Shown: positions 1 to 8,861, counted from the first letter of the stretch. The stretch: DNA of 27,811 bases from Saccoglossus kowalevskii (GCF_000003605.2 NW_003139904.1:1-27811); one strand, 5' to 3'. Notes: generated by a model from the letters alone, not told the origin. Numbers and translations: made by a program.

Positions 1-167
1 CATTATTAGTCTCGATTTCGACTTCCGAAAGTTAAAGTTACGAAACCCGGGCAACCCACATGTTATGTTATTTAAAAAACATATACTATGTATTAGGTCT
101 TGTGGTACAGATTATTTCGAATTCAATTTCCCAAACTCGAGGTTGAGAACAGTGTTAATGCTTCAAT

Positions 168-238
168 GGCTTGTTGGTCTAGTGGTACGATTCCTGTTTC
201 GGGTATAGGAGGTCCTTGTTCGAACCGCGGACAAGCCC
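168..238 (+). pseudogene. tRNA-Pro(CGG) copy 1, T arm broken
   Basis: The acceptor stem and CGG anticodon loop are intact, but the T arm has lost one base and has substitutions (CTTGTTCGAACCGCGG), so the T stem cannot pair normally. The downstream T-run has decayed to GTTTATAAC, leaving no good Pol III terminator. Family 'a' flank. Confidence 0.75.
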
Positions 239-596
239 TTAGTTTATAACTGGAACGGTACTTCACCTTATCATTTAACAATGAAGTAATTTGTATAAAC
301 TTGCAGATTGTTGCAATATAAAGTAACATATGTTGCACAGGTTTCCAACTCCAGTAAAGCATATTCGCTCTCTGAAAGTAATTGATGCTATGTAAATTCA
401 TAGAATAAGTGATCACAACTGTATCAAAGACTTATTAATCTCGATTTCGACTTCCAGAAGTTGAGATAAGGAACCGCGGGCAACCCACATGTTATGTTAT
501 TTAGAAAACTTATACTATGTATTAGGTCTTGTGGTACAATTTATTTCTAATTCAATTTCTGAAACTCAAGGTTGAGAATTCTGTTAATGCGTCATT

Positions 597-668
597 GGCT
601 TGTTGGTCTAGTGGCACGATTCCTGTTTTGGGTACAGGAGCTCCCGGGTTCGAACCCCGGACAAGCCC
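597..668 (+). tRNA. tRNA-Pro(TGG), copy 2
   Basis: All stems pair as in the array consensus, but the anticodon loop is TTTGGGT, so bases 629-631 read TGG, which decodes CCA/CCG. Two further marks, GTGGCACG in the D loop and AGCTC in the variable loop, are shared only with copy 12 (4947). Both A and B boxes are intact and a T7 terminator follows. This is a well-formed proline isoacceptor different from the rest of the array. Confidence 0.9.
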
Positions 669-1026
669 TTGTTTTTTTAACTGGAATGGAATGGTACTTC
701 ATCTTATCATTTAACAATTATGTAATTTGTATAAACTTGCAGATTGTTCCAATATAAAGTAACACATGTTGGACAGGTTTCCAACTCCAGTAAAACATAT
801 TTGCTCTCTGAAACTAATTGATGCTATGTAAATTCATAGAATATGTGATCACAATTGTATCAAAGACTTATTAATCTCGATTTCGACTCCCAAAAGTTGA
901 GATAACGAACCCAGGCAACTCACATGTAATGTTATTTAGAAAACATATACTATGTATTAGGTCTTGTGTACATTTATTTTCTAATTCAATTTTCCAACTC
1001 GAGTTGAGACACTTTTATGCGTCATT

Positions 1027-1096
1027 GGCTTGTTGTCTAGTGTACGATTCCTGTTTCGGGTACAGAAGGTCCCGCGTTCGAACCCTGCACAATCCC
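1027..1096 (+). pseudogene. tRNA-Pro(CGG) copy 3, decayed
   Basis: Two one-base deletions shorten the D arm (TTGTCTAGTGTACG), damaging the A box. The T stem (CCGCG/CCTGC) and acceptor 3' strand (ACAATCC) carry the family 'd' mismatches. A T6 run follows. The spacer upstream (about 885-930, CGACTCCCAAAAGTTGAG) belongs to a rare divergent unit type shared with copies 46 and 65. Confidence 0.8.
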
Positions 1097-1460
1097 TGTG
1101 TTTTTTAACTGGAATGGAATGGTACTTCAGTTTATCATTTAACAAGTATGTAATTTGTATAAACTTGCAGATTGTTGCAATATAAAGTAACAAATGTTGG
1201 ACAGGTTTCCAACTCCAGTAAAAAATATTCGCTCTCTGAAAGTAATTGATGCTATGTAAATTCATAGAATAAGTGATCACAATTGTATCAAAGACTTACT
1301 AATCTCGATTTCGACTTCCAGAAGTTTAGATTAGGAACCGCCGGCAACCCACATGTTATGTTATTTAGAAAACATGTACTATGTATTAGGTCTTGTGGTA
1401 CAATTTATTTCTAATTCAATTTCCCAAACTCGAGGTTGAGAACAGTGTTAATGCTTCAAT

Positions 1461-1532
1461 GGCTTGTTGGTCTAGTGGTACGATTCTTGTTTCGGGTACA
1501 GGAGGTCCCGGGTTCGAACCCCGGACAAGCCC
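1461..1532 (+). tRNA. tRNA-Pro(CGG) copy 4
   Basis: Full cloverleaf with one wobble in the anticodon stem (CTTGT against ACAGG, T28-G42). Family 'a' flank and tail; T5 terminator. Confidence 0.92.
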
Positions 1533-1890
1533 TTAGTTTTTAACTGGAACGGTACTTCACCTTATCATTTAACAATTAAGTAATTTGTATAAACTTGCAG
1601 ATTGTTGCAATATAAAGTAACACATGTTGGACAGGTTTCCAACTCCAGTAAAACATATTCGCTCTCTGAAAGTAATTGATGCTATGTAAATTCATAGAAT
1701 AAGTGATCACAATTGTATCAAAGACTTATTAGTCTCGATTTCGACTTCCAAAAGTTAAAGTTACGAACCCCGGGCAACCCACATGTTATGTTATTTAGAA
1801 AACATATACTATGTATTAGGTCTTGTGGTACAGATTATTTCGAATTCAATTTACCAAACTCGGGATTGAGAACAGTGTTAATGCTTCAAT

Positions 1891-1962
1891 GGCTTGTTGG
1901 TCTAGTGGTACGATTCCTGTTTCGGGTACAGGAGGTCCCGGGTTCGAACCCCGGACAAGCCC
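1891..1962 (+). tRNA. tRNA-Pro(CGG) copy 5, consensus gene
   Basis: Reference copy. It decodes CCG as proline during cytosolic translation. Acceptor GGCTTGT (1-7) pairs perfectly with ACAAGCC; position 73 is C. The D arm begins GTC and has the invariant GG. Anticodon stem CCTGT/ACAGG encloses TTCGGGT, with T33, CGG at 34-36 and G37. The variable loop is AGGTC and the T arm is CCGGG-TTCGAAC-CCCGG. Internal A box TGGTCTAGTGG is at 1898-1908 and B box GGTTCGAACCC at 1941-1951. No intron and no encoded CCA. T5 run downstream. Nuclear tRNA-Pro with C73 is typical of eukaryotes. Confidence 0.96.
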
Positions 1963-2315
1963 TTAGTTTTTAACTGGAACGGTACTTCACCTTATCATTT
2001 AACAATTAAGTAATTTGTATGAACTTGCAGATTGTTGCAATATAAAGTAACACACGTTGCACAGGTTTCCAACTCCAGTAAAACATATTCGCTCTCTGAA
2101 AGTAATTGATGCTATGTAAATTCATAGAATAAGTGATCACAACTGTATCAAAGACTTATTAATCTCGATTTCAACTTCCCGAAGTTGAGATTAGGAACCG
2201 CGGGCAACCGTTATGTTATTTAGAAAACATATACTATGTATTAGGTCTTGTAGTACAATTTATTTCTAATTCAATTTCTAAAACTCGAGGTTGAGAATTC
2301 TGTTAATGCGTCATT

Positions 2316-2387
2316 GGCTTGTTGGTCTAGTGGTACGATTCCTGTTTCGGGTACAGGAGGTCCCGGGTTCGAACCCCGGACAAGCCC
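2316..2387 (+). tRNA. tRNA-Pro(CGG) copy 6
   Basis: Same 72 bases as the consensus, in a family 'b' flank (ATTCTGTTAATGCG) with a T7 terminator. Confidence 0.95.
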
Positions 2388-2751
2388 TGGTTTTTTTAAC
2401 TGGAATGGAATGGTACTTCAACTTATCATTTAACAATTATGTAATTTGTATAAACTTGCAGATTGTTGCAATATAAAGTAACAAATGTTGGAGAGGTTTC
2501 CAACACCAGTAAAAAATATTTGCTATTTGAAAGTAATTGATGCTATGTAAATTCATAGAATAAGTGATCACAATTGTATCAAAGACTTATTAATCTCGAT
2601 TTCGACTTCCAGAAGTTTAGATTAGGAACCGCCGGCAACCCACATGTTATGTTATTTAGTAAACATGTACTATGTATTAGGTCTTGTGGTACAATTGATT
2701 TCTAATTCAATTTCTGAAACTTGAGGTTGAGCCTTCTGTTAATGCGTCATT

Positions 2752-2823
2752 GGCTTGTTGGTCTAGTGGTACGATTCCTGTTTCGGGTACAGGAGGTCCC
2801 GGGTTCAAACCCCGGACAAGCCC
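2752..2823 (+). tRNA. tRNA-Pro(CGG) copy 7
   Basis: All stems pair; the T loop is TTCAAAC, so the B box is GGTTCAAACCC. Family 'e' flank (GCCTTCTGTTAATGCG), shared with copies 13 and 16. T5 terminator. Confidence 0.94.
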
Positions 2824-3191
2824 ATGCTTTTTAACTGGACTGGAATGGAATGGTACTTCATCTTATCATTTAACAATTATGTAATTTGTATAAACTTGCA
2901 GATTGTTGCAATATAAAGTAACAAATGTTGGAGAGGTTTCCAACACCAGTAAAAAATATTTGCTATTTGAAAGTAATTGATGCTATGTAAATTCATAGAA
3001 TAAGTGATCACAATTGTATCAAAGACTTATTAATCTCGATTTCGACTTCCAGAAGTTTAGATTAGGAACCGCCGGCAACCCACATGTTATGTTATTTAGT
3101 AAACATGTACTATGTATTAGGTCTTGGGGTACAATTGATTTCTAATTCAATTTCCCAAACTCGAGGTTGAGAACACTTCTAATGCGTCATT

Positions 3192-3263
3192 GGCTTGTTG
3201 GTCTAGTGGTACGATTCCTGTTTCGAGTACAGGAGGTCCCGGCTTCAAACCCCGGACAAGCTC
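3192..3263 (+). pseudogene. tRNA-Pro body with CGA (Ser) anticodon, copy 8
   Basis: One substitution turns the anticodon loop into TTCGAGT, so 3224-3226 read CGA, which would pair with the serine codon UCG. The rest is a proline tRNA body and lacks the long variable arm of tRNA-Ser. The T stem has a C53-C61 mismatch (CCGGC/CCCGG), and T72 makes a G-U at the acceptor end (ACAAGCT). T5 run follows. Probably a defective copy; if expressed it could mis-decode, but that is speculation. Confidence 0.7.
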
Positions 3264-3631
3264 TTGCTTTTTAACTGGACTGGAATGGAATGGTACTTCA
3301 TCTTATCATTTAACAATTATGTAATTTGTATAAACGTTTTCATTGTTGCAATATAAAGTAACACATGTTGGACAGGTTTCCAACTCCAGTAAAAATATTC
3401 GCTCTCTGAAAGTAAATTATGCTATGTAAATTCATAGAATATGTGATCATAATTGTATCAAAGACTTATTAGTCTCGATTTCGACTTCCAAAAGTTAAAG
3501 TTAGGAACCGCGGGCAACCCCACATGTTATGTTATTTAGAAAAACATATACTATGTATTAGGTCTTGTGGTACAATTAATTTCTAATTCAATTCTGAAAC
3601 TCGAGGTTGAGAATTCTGTTAATGGGTCATT

Positions 3632-3703
3632 GGCTTGTTGGTCTAGAGGTACGATTCCTGTTTCGGGTACAGGAGGTCCCGCGTTCGAACCCTGCACAAT
3701 CCC
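3632..3703 (+). pseudogene. tRNA-Pro(CGG)-like family 'd', copy 9
   Basis: Typical member of a defective subfamily. T stem CCGCG/CCTGC has two mismatches plus one G-U, and acceptor ACAATCC mismatches at 3-70. The A box (TGGTCTAGAGG), anticodon CGG and B-box core GTTCGAACCC remain. The flank reads TTAATGGGTCATT and the tail is a long T8 run. Shared defects with copies 28, 29, 49 and 56 show that it was amplified after it broke. Confidence 0.85.
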
Positions 3704-4067
3704 TGTTTTTTTTAACTGGAATGGAATGGTACTTCAGTTTATCATTTAACAAGTATGTAATTTGTATAAACTTGCAGATTGTTGCAATATAAAGTAACAA
3801 ATGTTGGACAGGTTTCCAACTCCAGTAAAAAATATTCGCTCTCTGAAAGTAATTGATGCTATGTAAATTCATAGAATAAGTGATCACAACTGTATCAAAG
3901 ACTTATTAATCTCGATTTCGACTTCCAGAAGTTGAGATTAGGAACCGCGGGCAACCCACATGTTATGTTATTAAGAAAACATTTACTATGTATTAGGTCT
4001 TGTGGTACAATTTATTTCTAATTCAATTTCTGAAACTCGAGGTTGAGAATTCTGTTAATGCGTCATT

Positions 4068-4139
4068 GGCTTGTTGGTCTAGTGGTACGATTCCTGTTTC
4101 GGGTACAGGACATCTCGGGTTCGAACCCCGGACAAGCCC
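4068..4139 (+). tRNA. tRNA-Pro(CGG) copy 10
   Basis: Variable/T region is ACATC-TCGGG, giving a T49-G65 wobble; all other stems pair. T6 terminator, followed by three GGAAT repeats (4153-4167) where most units have two. Confidence 0.9.
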
Positions 4140-4507
4140 TAGTTTTTTAACTGGAATGGAATGGAATGGTACTTCATCTTATCATTTAACAATTATGTAA
4201 TTTGTATAAACTTGCAGATTGTTGCAATATAAAGTAACAAATGTTGGACAGGTTTCCAAATCCAGTAAAAAATATTCGCTCTCTGAAAGTAATTGATGCT
4301 ATGTAAATTCATAGAATAAGTGATCACAATTGTATCAAAGACTTATTAATCTCGATTTCGACTTCCAGAAGTTTAGATTAGGAACCGCCGGCAACCCACA
4401 TGTTATGTTATTTAGAAAACATGTACTATGTATTAGGTCTTGTGGTACAGATTATTTCGAATTCAATTTCCCAAACTCGAGGTTGAGAACACTTCTAATG
4501 CGTCATT

Positions 4508-4579
4508 GGCTTGTTGGTCTAGTGGTACGATTCCTGTTTCGGGTACAGGAGGTCACGGGTTCAAACCCCGGACAAGCCC
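4508..4579 (+). tRNA. tRNA-Pro(CGG) copy 11
   Basis: Family 'c' gene with A49 (GGTCACGGG), which mismatches G65 at the end of the T stem; otherwise intact. The upstream spacer has the CAGATTATTTCG marker normally found in family 'a', a mosaic also seen at copy 58 (24708). T5. Confidence 0.85.
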
Positions 4580-4946
4580 TTGCTTTTTAACTGGACTGGA
4601 ATGGAATGGTACTTCATCTTATCATTTAACAATTATGTAATTTGTATAAACGTTTTCATTGTTGCAATATAAAGTAACACATGTTGGACAGGTTTCCAAC
4701 TCCAGTAAAATATTCGCTCTCTGAAAGTAATTTATGCTATGTAAATTCATAGAATATGTGGATCACAATTGTATCAAAGACTTATAATCTCGATTTCGAC
4801 TTCCCGAAGTTAAAGTAAGGAACGGCGGGGCAACCCACATGTTATGTTATTTAGAAAACTTATACTATGTATTAGGTCTTGTGGTACAATTTATTTCTAA
4901 TTCAATTTTTGAAACTCAAGGTTGAGAATTCTGTTAATGCGTCATT

Positions 4947-5018
4947 GGCTTGTTGGTCTAGTGGCACGATTCCTGTTTGGGGTACAGGAGCTCCCGGGTT
5001 CGAACCCCGGACAAGCTC
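4947..5018 (+). tRNA. tRNA-Pro(GGG), copy 12
   Basis: Anticodon loop TTGGGGT, so 4979-4981 read GGG, which would decode CCC/CCU. It shares GTGGCACG and AGCTC with copy 2, so the two are sister copies with different changes at base 34. T72 gives a G1-U72 wobble (ACAAGCTC); all other stems pair. T7 terminator. Confidence 0.87.
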
Positions 5019-5382
5019 TTGTTTTTTTAACTGGAATGGAATGGTACTTCACCTTATCATTTAACAATTATGTAATTTGTATAAACTTGCAGATTGTTGC
5101 AATATAAAGTAACAAATGTTGGAGAGGTTTCCAACATCAGTAAAAAATATTTGCTATTTGAAAGTAATTGATGCTATGTAAATTCATAGAATAAGTGATC
5201 ACAATTGTATCAAAGACTTATTAATCTCGATTTCGACTTCCAGAATTTTAGATTAGGAACCGCCGGCAACCCACATGTTATGTTATTTAGTAAACATGTA
5301 CTATGTATTAGGTCTTGTGGTACAATTGATTTCTAATTCAATTTCTGAAACTTGAGGTTGAGCCTTCTGTTAATGCGTCATT

Positions 5383-5454
5383 GGCTTGTTGGTCTAGTGG
5401 TACGATTCCTGTTTCGGGTACAGGAGGTCCCGGGTTCAAACCCCGGACAAGCCC
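5383..5454 (+). tRNA. tRNA-Pro(CGG) copy 13
   Basis: Intact, T loop TTCAAAC, family 'e' flank, T5. Copies 13-14 and 16-17 form matching pairs at an offset of 1302 bp. Confidence 0.94.
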
Positions 5455-5821
5455 TTGCTTTTTAACTGGACTGGAATGGAATGGTACTTCATCTTATCAT
5501 TTAACAATTATGTAATTTGTATAAACGTTTTCATTGTTGCAATATAAAGTAACACATGTTGCACAGGTTTCCAACTCCAGTAAAAATATTCGCTCTCTGA
5601 AAGTAAATTATGCTATGTAAATTCATAGAATATGTGATCATAATTGTATCAAAGACTTATTAGTCTCGATTTCGACTTCCAAAAGTTAAAGTTAGGAACC
5701 GCGGGCAACCCACATGTTATGTTATTTAGAAAACTTATACTATGTATTAGGTCTTGTGGTACAGATTATTTCGAATTCAATTTCCCAAACTCGAGGTTGA
5801 AAACAGTGTTAATGCTTCAAT

Positions 5822-5893
5822 GGCTTGTTGGTCTAGTGGTACGATTCCTGTTTCGGGTACAGGAGGTCCCGGGTTCGAACCCCGGACAAGCCC
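5822..5893 (+). tRNA. tRNA-Pro(CGG) copy 14
   Basis: Consensus sequence; family 'a' flank (TTGAAAACAG instead of TTGAGAACAG); T6 terminator. Confidence 0.95.
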
Positions 5894-6180
5894 TTAGTTT
5901 TTTAACTGGAACGGTACTTCACCTTATCATTTAACAATTAAGTATTTTGTATAAACTTGCAGATTGTTGCAATATAAAGTAACACATGTTGCACAGGTTT
6001 CCAACTCCAGTAAAAACATATTCGCTCTCTGAAAGTAATTGATGCTATGTAAATTCATAGAATATGTGATCATAATTGTATCAAAGACTTATTAGTCTCG
6101 ATTTCGACTTCCAAAAGTTAAAGTTACGAACCCCGGGCAACCCACATGTTATGTTATTTAGAAAACATATACTATGTATT

Positions 6181-6236
6181 AGGTCTTGTGGTACAGATTA
6201 TTTCGAATTCAATTTACCAAACTCGAGGTTGAGAAC
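6181..6236 (+). pseudogene. Relic tRNA-like A/B-box pair upstream of copy 15 (family 'a' form)
   Basis: AGGTCTTGTGG (6181-6191) differs from the tRNA A box at two of 11 positions and is followed by TAC, GATT and TTTCG in tRNA order. GGTTGAGAAC (6227-6236) sits where a B box would be. Both elements lie 80 and 77 bp upstream of their counterparts in copy 15. This version keeps more tRNA-like bases than the more common ACAATTTATTTC form. A decayed tandem tRNA copy is an inference. Confidence 0.5.
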
Positions 6237-6253
6237 AGTGTTAATGCTTCAAT

Positions 6254-6325
6254 GGCTTGTTGGTCTAGTGGTACGATTCCTGTTTCGGGTACAGGAGGTC
6301 CCGGGTTCGAACCCCGGACAAGCCC
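6254..6325 (+). tRNA. tRNA-Pro(CGG) copy 15
   Basis: Consensus sequence, family 'a', T5. The tail has an extra T (GTACTTTCACC). Confidence 0.95.
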
Positions 6326-6684
6326 TTAGTTTTTAACTGGAACGGTACTTTCACCTTATCATTTAACAATTAAGTAATTTGTATGAACTTGCAGATTGTT
6401 GCAATATAAAGTAACACATGTTGCACAGGTTTCCAACTCCAGTAAAACATATTCGCTCTCTGAAAGTAATTGATGCTATGTAAATTCATAGAATAAGTGA
6501 TCACAACTGTATCAAAGACTTATTAATCTCGATTTCGACTTCCAGAAGTTGAGATTAGGAACCGCCGGCAACCCACATGTTATGTTATTTAGTAAACATG
6601 TACTATGTATTAGGTCTTGTGGTACAATTGATTTCTAATTCAATTTCTGAAACTTGAGGTTGAGCCTTCTGTTAATGCGTCATT

Positions 6685-6756
6685 GGCTTGTTGGTCTAGT
6701 GGTACGATTCCTGTTTCGGGTACAGGAGGTCCCGGGTTCAAACCCCGGACAAGCCC
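6685..6756 (+). tRNA. tRNA-Pro(CGG) copy 16
   Basis: Intact, T loop TTCAAAC, family 'e' flank, T5 terminator. Confidence 0.94.
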
Positions 6757-7123
6757 TTGCTTTTTAACTGGACTGGAATGGAATGGTACTTTATCTTATC
6801 ATTTAACAATTATGTAATTTGTATAAACGTTTTCATTGTTGCAATATAAAGTAACACATGTTGGACAGGTTTCCAACTCCAGTAAAAATATTCGCTCTCT
6901 GAAAGTAAATTATGCTATGTAAATTCATAGAATATGTGATCATAATTGTATCAAAGACTTATTAGTCTCGACTTCGACTTCCAAAAGTTAAAGTTAGGAA
7001 CCGCGGGCAACCCACATGTTATGTTATTTAGAAAACACATACTATGTATTAGGTCTTGTGGTACAGATTATTTCGAATTCAATTTACCAAACTCGGGATT
7101 GAGAACAGTGTTAATGCTTCAAT

Positions 7124-7195
7124 GGCTTGTTGGTCTAGTGGTACGATTCCTGTTTCGGGTACAGGAGGTCCCGGGTTCGAACCCTGGACAAGCCC
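7124..7195 (+). tRNA. tRNA-Pro(CGG) copy 17
   Basis: Intact apart from a G51-U63 wobble in the T stem (CCTGG). Family 'a', T5. Confidence 0.92.
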
Positions 7196-7548
7196 TTAGT
7201 TTTTAACTGGAACGGTACTTCACCTTATCATTTAACAATTAAGTAATTTGTATGAACTTGCAGATTGTTGCAATATAAAGTAACACACGTTGCACAGGTT
7301 TCCAACTCCAGTAAAACATATTCGCTCTCTGAAAGTAATTGATGCTATGTAAATTCATAGAATAAGTGATCACAACTGTATCAAAGACTTATTAATCTCG
7401 ATTTCAACTTCCCGAAGTTGAGATTAGGAACCGCGGGCAACCGTTATGTTATTTAGAAAACATATACTATGTATTAGGTCTTGTAGTACAATTTATTTCT
7501 AATTCAATTTCTAAAACTCGAGGTTGAGAATTCTGTTAATGCGTCATT

Positions 7549-7620
7549 GGCTTGTTGGTCTAGTGGTACGATTCCTGTTTCGGGTACAGGAGGTCCCGGG
7601 TTCGAACCCCGGACAAGCCC
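7549..7620 (+). tRNA. tRNA-Pro(CGG) copy 18
   Basis: Consensus sequence, family 'b', T6 terminator. Confidence 0.95.
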
Positions 7621-7982
7621 TGGTTTTTTAACTGGAATGGAATGGTACTTCAACTTATCATTTAACAATTATGTAATTTGTATAAACTGCAGATTGTTGC
7701 AATATAAAGTAACAAATGTTGGACAGGTTTCCAACTCCAGTAAAAAACATTCGCTCTCTGAAAGTAATTGATGCTATGTAAATTCATAGAATAAGTGATC
7801 ACAATTGTATCAAAGACTTATTAATCTCGATTTCGACTTCCAGAAGTTTAGATTAGGAACCGCCGGCAACCCACATGTTATGTTATTTAGAAAACATGTA
7901 CTATGTATTAGGTCTTGTGGTACAATTTATTTCTAATTCAATTTCCCAAACTCGAGGTTGAGAACACTTCTAATGCGTCATT

Positions 7983-8054
7983 GGCTTGTTGGTCTAGTGG
8001 TACGATTCTTGTTTCGGGTACAGGAGGTCCCGGGTTCAAACCCCGGACAAGCCC
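7983..8054 (+). tRNA. tRNA-Pro(CGG) copy 19
   Basis: Family 'c': T loop TTCAAAC, anticodon stem CTTGT with T28-G42 wobble, T5. Confidence 0.93.
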
Positions 8055-8065
8055 TTGCTTTTTAA
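8055..8065 (+). terminator. Pol III T-run terminator (representative)
   Basis: TTGCTTTTTAA directly follows copy 19; the T5 tract is enough for RNA polymerase III. Across the array the tract is T5-T9 in nearly all units, T4 after copy 29, and lost after copies 1 and 51. Confidence 0.85.
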
Positions 8066-8157
8066 CTGGACTGGAATGGAATGGTACTTCATCTTATCAT
8101 TTAACAATTATGTAATTTGTATAAACGTTTTCATTGTTGCAATATAAAGTAACACAT

Positions 8158-8175
8158 GTTGGACAGGTTTCCAAC
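8158..8175. repeat. Inverted repeat GTTGGA-6-TCCAAC (representative)
   Basis: A perfect 6-bp stem with loop CAGGTT, present in most units; in units reading GTTGCACAGG it has one mismatch. Function unknown. Confidence 0.6.
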
Positions 8176-8312
8176 TCCAGTAAAACATATTCGCTCTCTG
8201 AAAGTAATTGATGCTATGTAAATTCATAGAATAAGTGATCACAATTGTATCAAAGACTTATTAATCTCGATTTCGACTTCCAGAAGTTTAGATTAGGAAC
8301 CGCCGGCAACCC

Positions 8313-8339
8313 ACATGTTATGTTATTTAGAAAACATGT
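8313..8339. repeat. Inverted repeat ACATGTT-13-AACATGT (representative)
   Basis: A 7-bp stem around a 13-base loop. It is perfect in units ending AACATGTAC; in the many units with AACATATAC one stem pair is lost, so strong selection on the hairpin is unlikely. Confidence 0.55.
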
Positions 8340-8349
8340 ACTATGTATT

Positions 8350-8405
8350 AGGTCTTGTGGTACAATTTATTTCTAATTCAATTTCCCAAACTCGAGGTTG
8401 AGAAC
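8350..8405 (+). pseudogene. Relic tRNA-like A/B-box pair upstream of copy 20 (common form)
   Basis: AGGTCTTGTGG-TAC-AATT at 8350-8367 matches the tRNA stretch TGGTCTAGTGG-TAC-GATT with three differences in 18. GGTTGAGAAC begins at 8396, 46 bp from the A-like start; the real boxes are 43 bp apart. The pair lies 80/77 bp upstream of the boxes of copy 20. Similar sequence precedes nearly every tRNA in the array. No stems are preserved. Confidence 0.5.
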
Positions 8406-8422
8406 ACTTCTAATGCGTCATT

Positions 8423-8494
8423 GGCTTGTTGGTCTAGTGGTACGATTCTTGTTTCGGGTACAGGAGGTCCCGGGTTCAAACCCCGGACAAGCCC
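8423..8494 (+). tRNA. tRNA-Pro(CGG) copy 20
   Basis: Identical to copy 19 (family 'c', CTTGT anticodon stem, TTCAAAC T loop, T5). Confidence 0.93.
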
Positions 8495-8861
8495 TTGCTT
8501 TTTAACTGGACTGGAATGGAATGGTACTTCATCTTATCATTTAACAATTATGTAATTTGTATAAACGTTTTCATTGTTGCAATATAAAGTAACACATGTT
8601 GGACAGGTTTCCAACTCCAGTAAAAATATTCGCTCTCTGAAAGTAAATTATGCTATGTAAATTCATAGAATATGTGATCACATTTGTATCAATGACTTAT
8701 TAGTCTCGATTTCGACTTCCAAAAGTTAAAGTTACGAACCCCGGGCAACCCACATGTTATGCTATTTAGAAAACATATACTATGTATTAGGTCTTGTGGT
8801 ACAGATTATTTCGAATTCAATTTCCCAAACTCGATGTTGAGAACAGTGTTAATGCTTCAAT

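Larger units (their letters stand above)
1806..2492 (+). repeat. Two-unit block duplicated at 7039-7723
   Basis: This block (copies 5 and 6) and 7039-7723 share private marks: CGGGATTGAG upstream of the first tRNA, a 5-bp deletion giving GCAACCGTTATG, and TTTCAACTTCCCG. tRNA starts are offset by exactly 5233 bp for both units. Identity breaks at the left (ACATATAC against ACACATAC) and at the right (GGAGAGG against GGACAGG). Confidence 0.85.
7039..7723 (+). repeat. Second copy of the two-unit block at 1806-2492
   Basis: Carries copies 17 and 18 with the same private CGGGATTGAG, TTTCAACTTCCCG and GCAACCGTTATG marks as 1806-2492. Two one-base deletions (in the T-run and in AAACTGCAG) distinguish it. 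Confidence 0.85.
8055..8422. other. Representative spacer between tRNA copies
   Basis: Stands for all ~365-bp gaps between copies. In order it holds the T5 terminator; (GGAAT)2 at 8073-8082; an AT-rich stretch with ATATAAAG near 8141; an inverted repeat GTTGGA/TCCAAC at 8158-8175; CTATG/CATAG at 8214-8229; the palindrome GTGATCAC at 8235-8242; ATTTCGACTTCC near 8270; GCCGGCAACCC near 8302; an inverted repeat ACATGTT/AACATGT at 8313-8339; and the tRNA-like relic at 8350-8405. Open frames here and across the tRNA are stop-poor repeat sequence with no recognisable protein, and they shift between units. I see no second RNA gene with intact structure. Confidence 0.75.
7751..8625 (+). repeat. Two adjacent identical 440-bp units
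   Basis: Bases 7751-8185 and 8191-8625 show no difference on visual comparison, at an exact spacing of 440. They include copies 19 and 20. Elsewhere neighbouring units usually differ at many positions, so this is probably the newest duplication in the window. Confidence 0.85.

Noticed and set aside
1713-1973. Repeated open frames of 60-99 codons on both strands, including ones crossing the tRNA
   Set aside because: They recur only because the DNA repeats. Plus-strand frames read straight through the tRNA, shift or break with one-base indels between units, and resemble no protein family. No coding signal remains.
8130-8150. ATATAAAG as a TATA box
   Set aside because: It lies about 280 bp upstream of the next tRNA, which has its own internal A and B boxes. 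AT-rich spacer gives such motifs by chance.
8262-8282. ATTTCGACTTCC as a third B box, marking a second relic
   Set aside because: It needs an inserted base to fit the B-box consensus and no A-box-like partner is seen at the right distance.
8413-8422. TGCGTCA just upstream of many tRNAs, resembling a CRE/AP-1-type site
   Set aside because: Family 'a' units with sound tRNAs read TGCTTCA instead, so it is not required; a 7-base match is weak.
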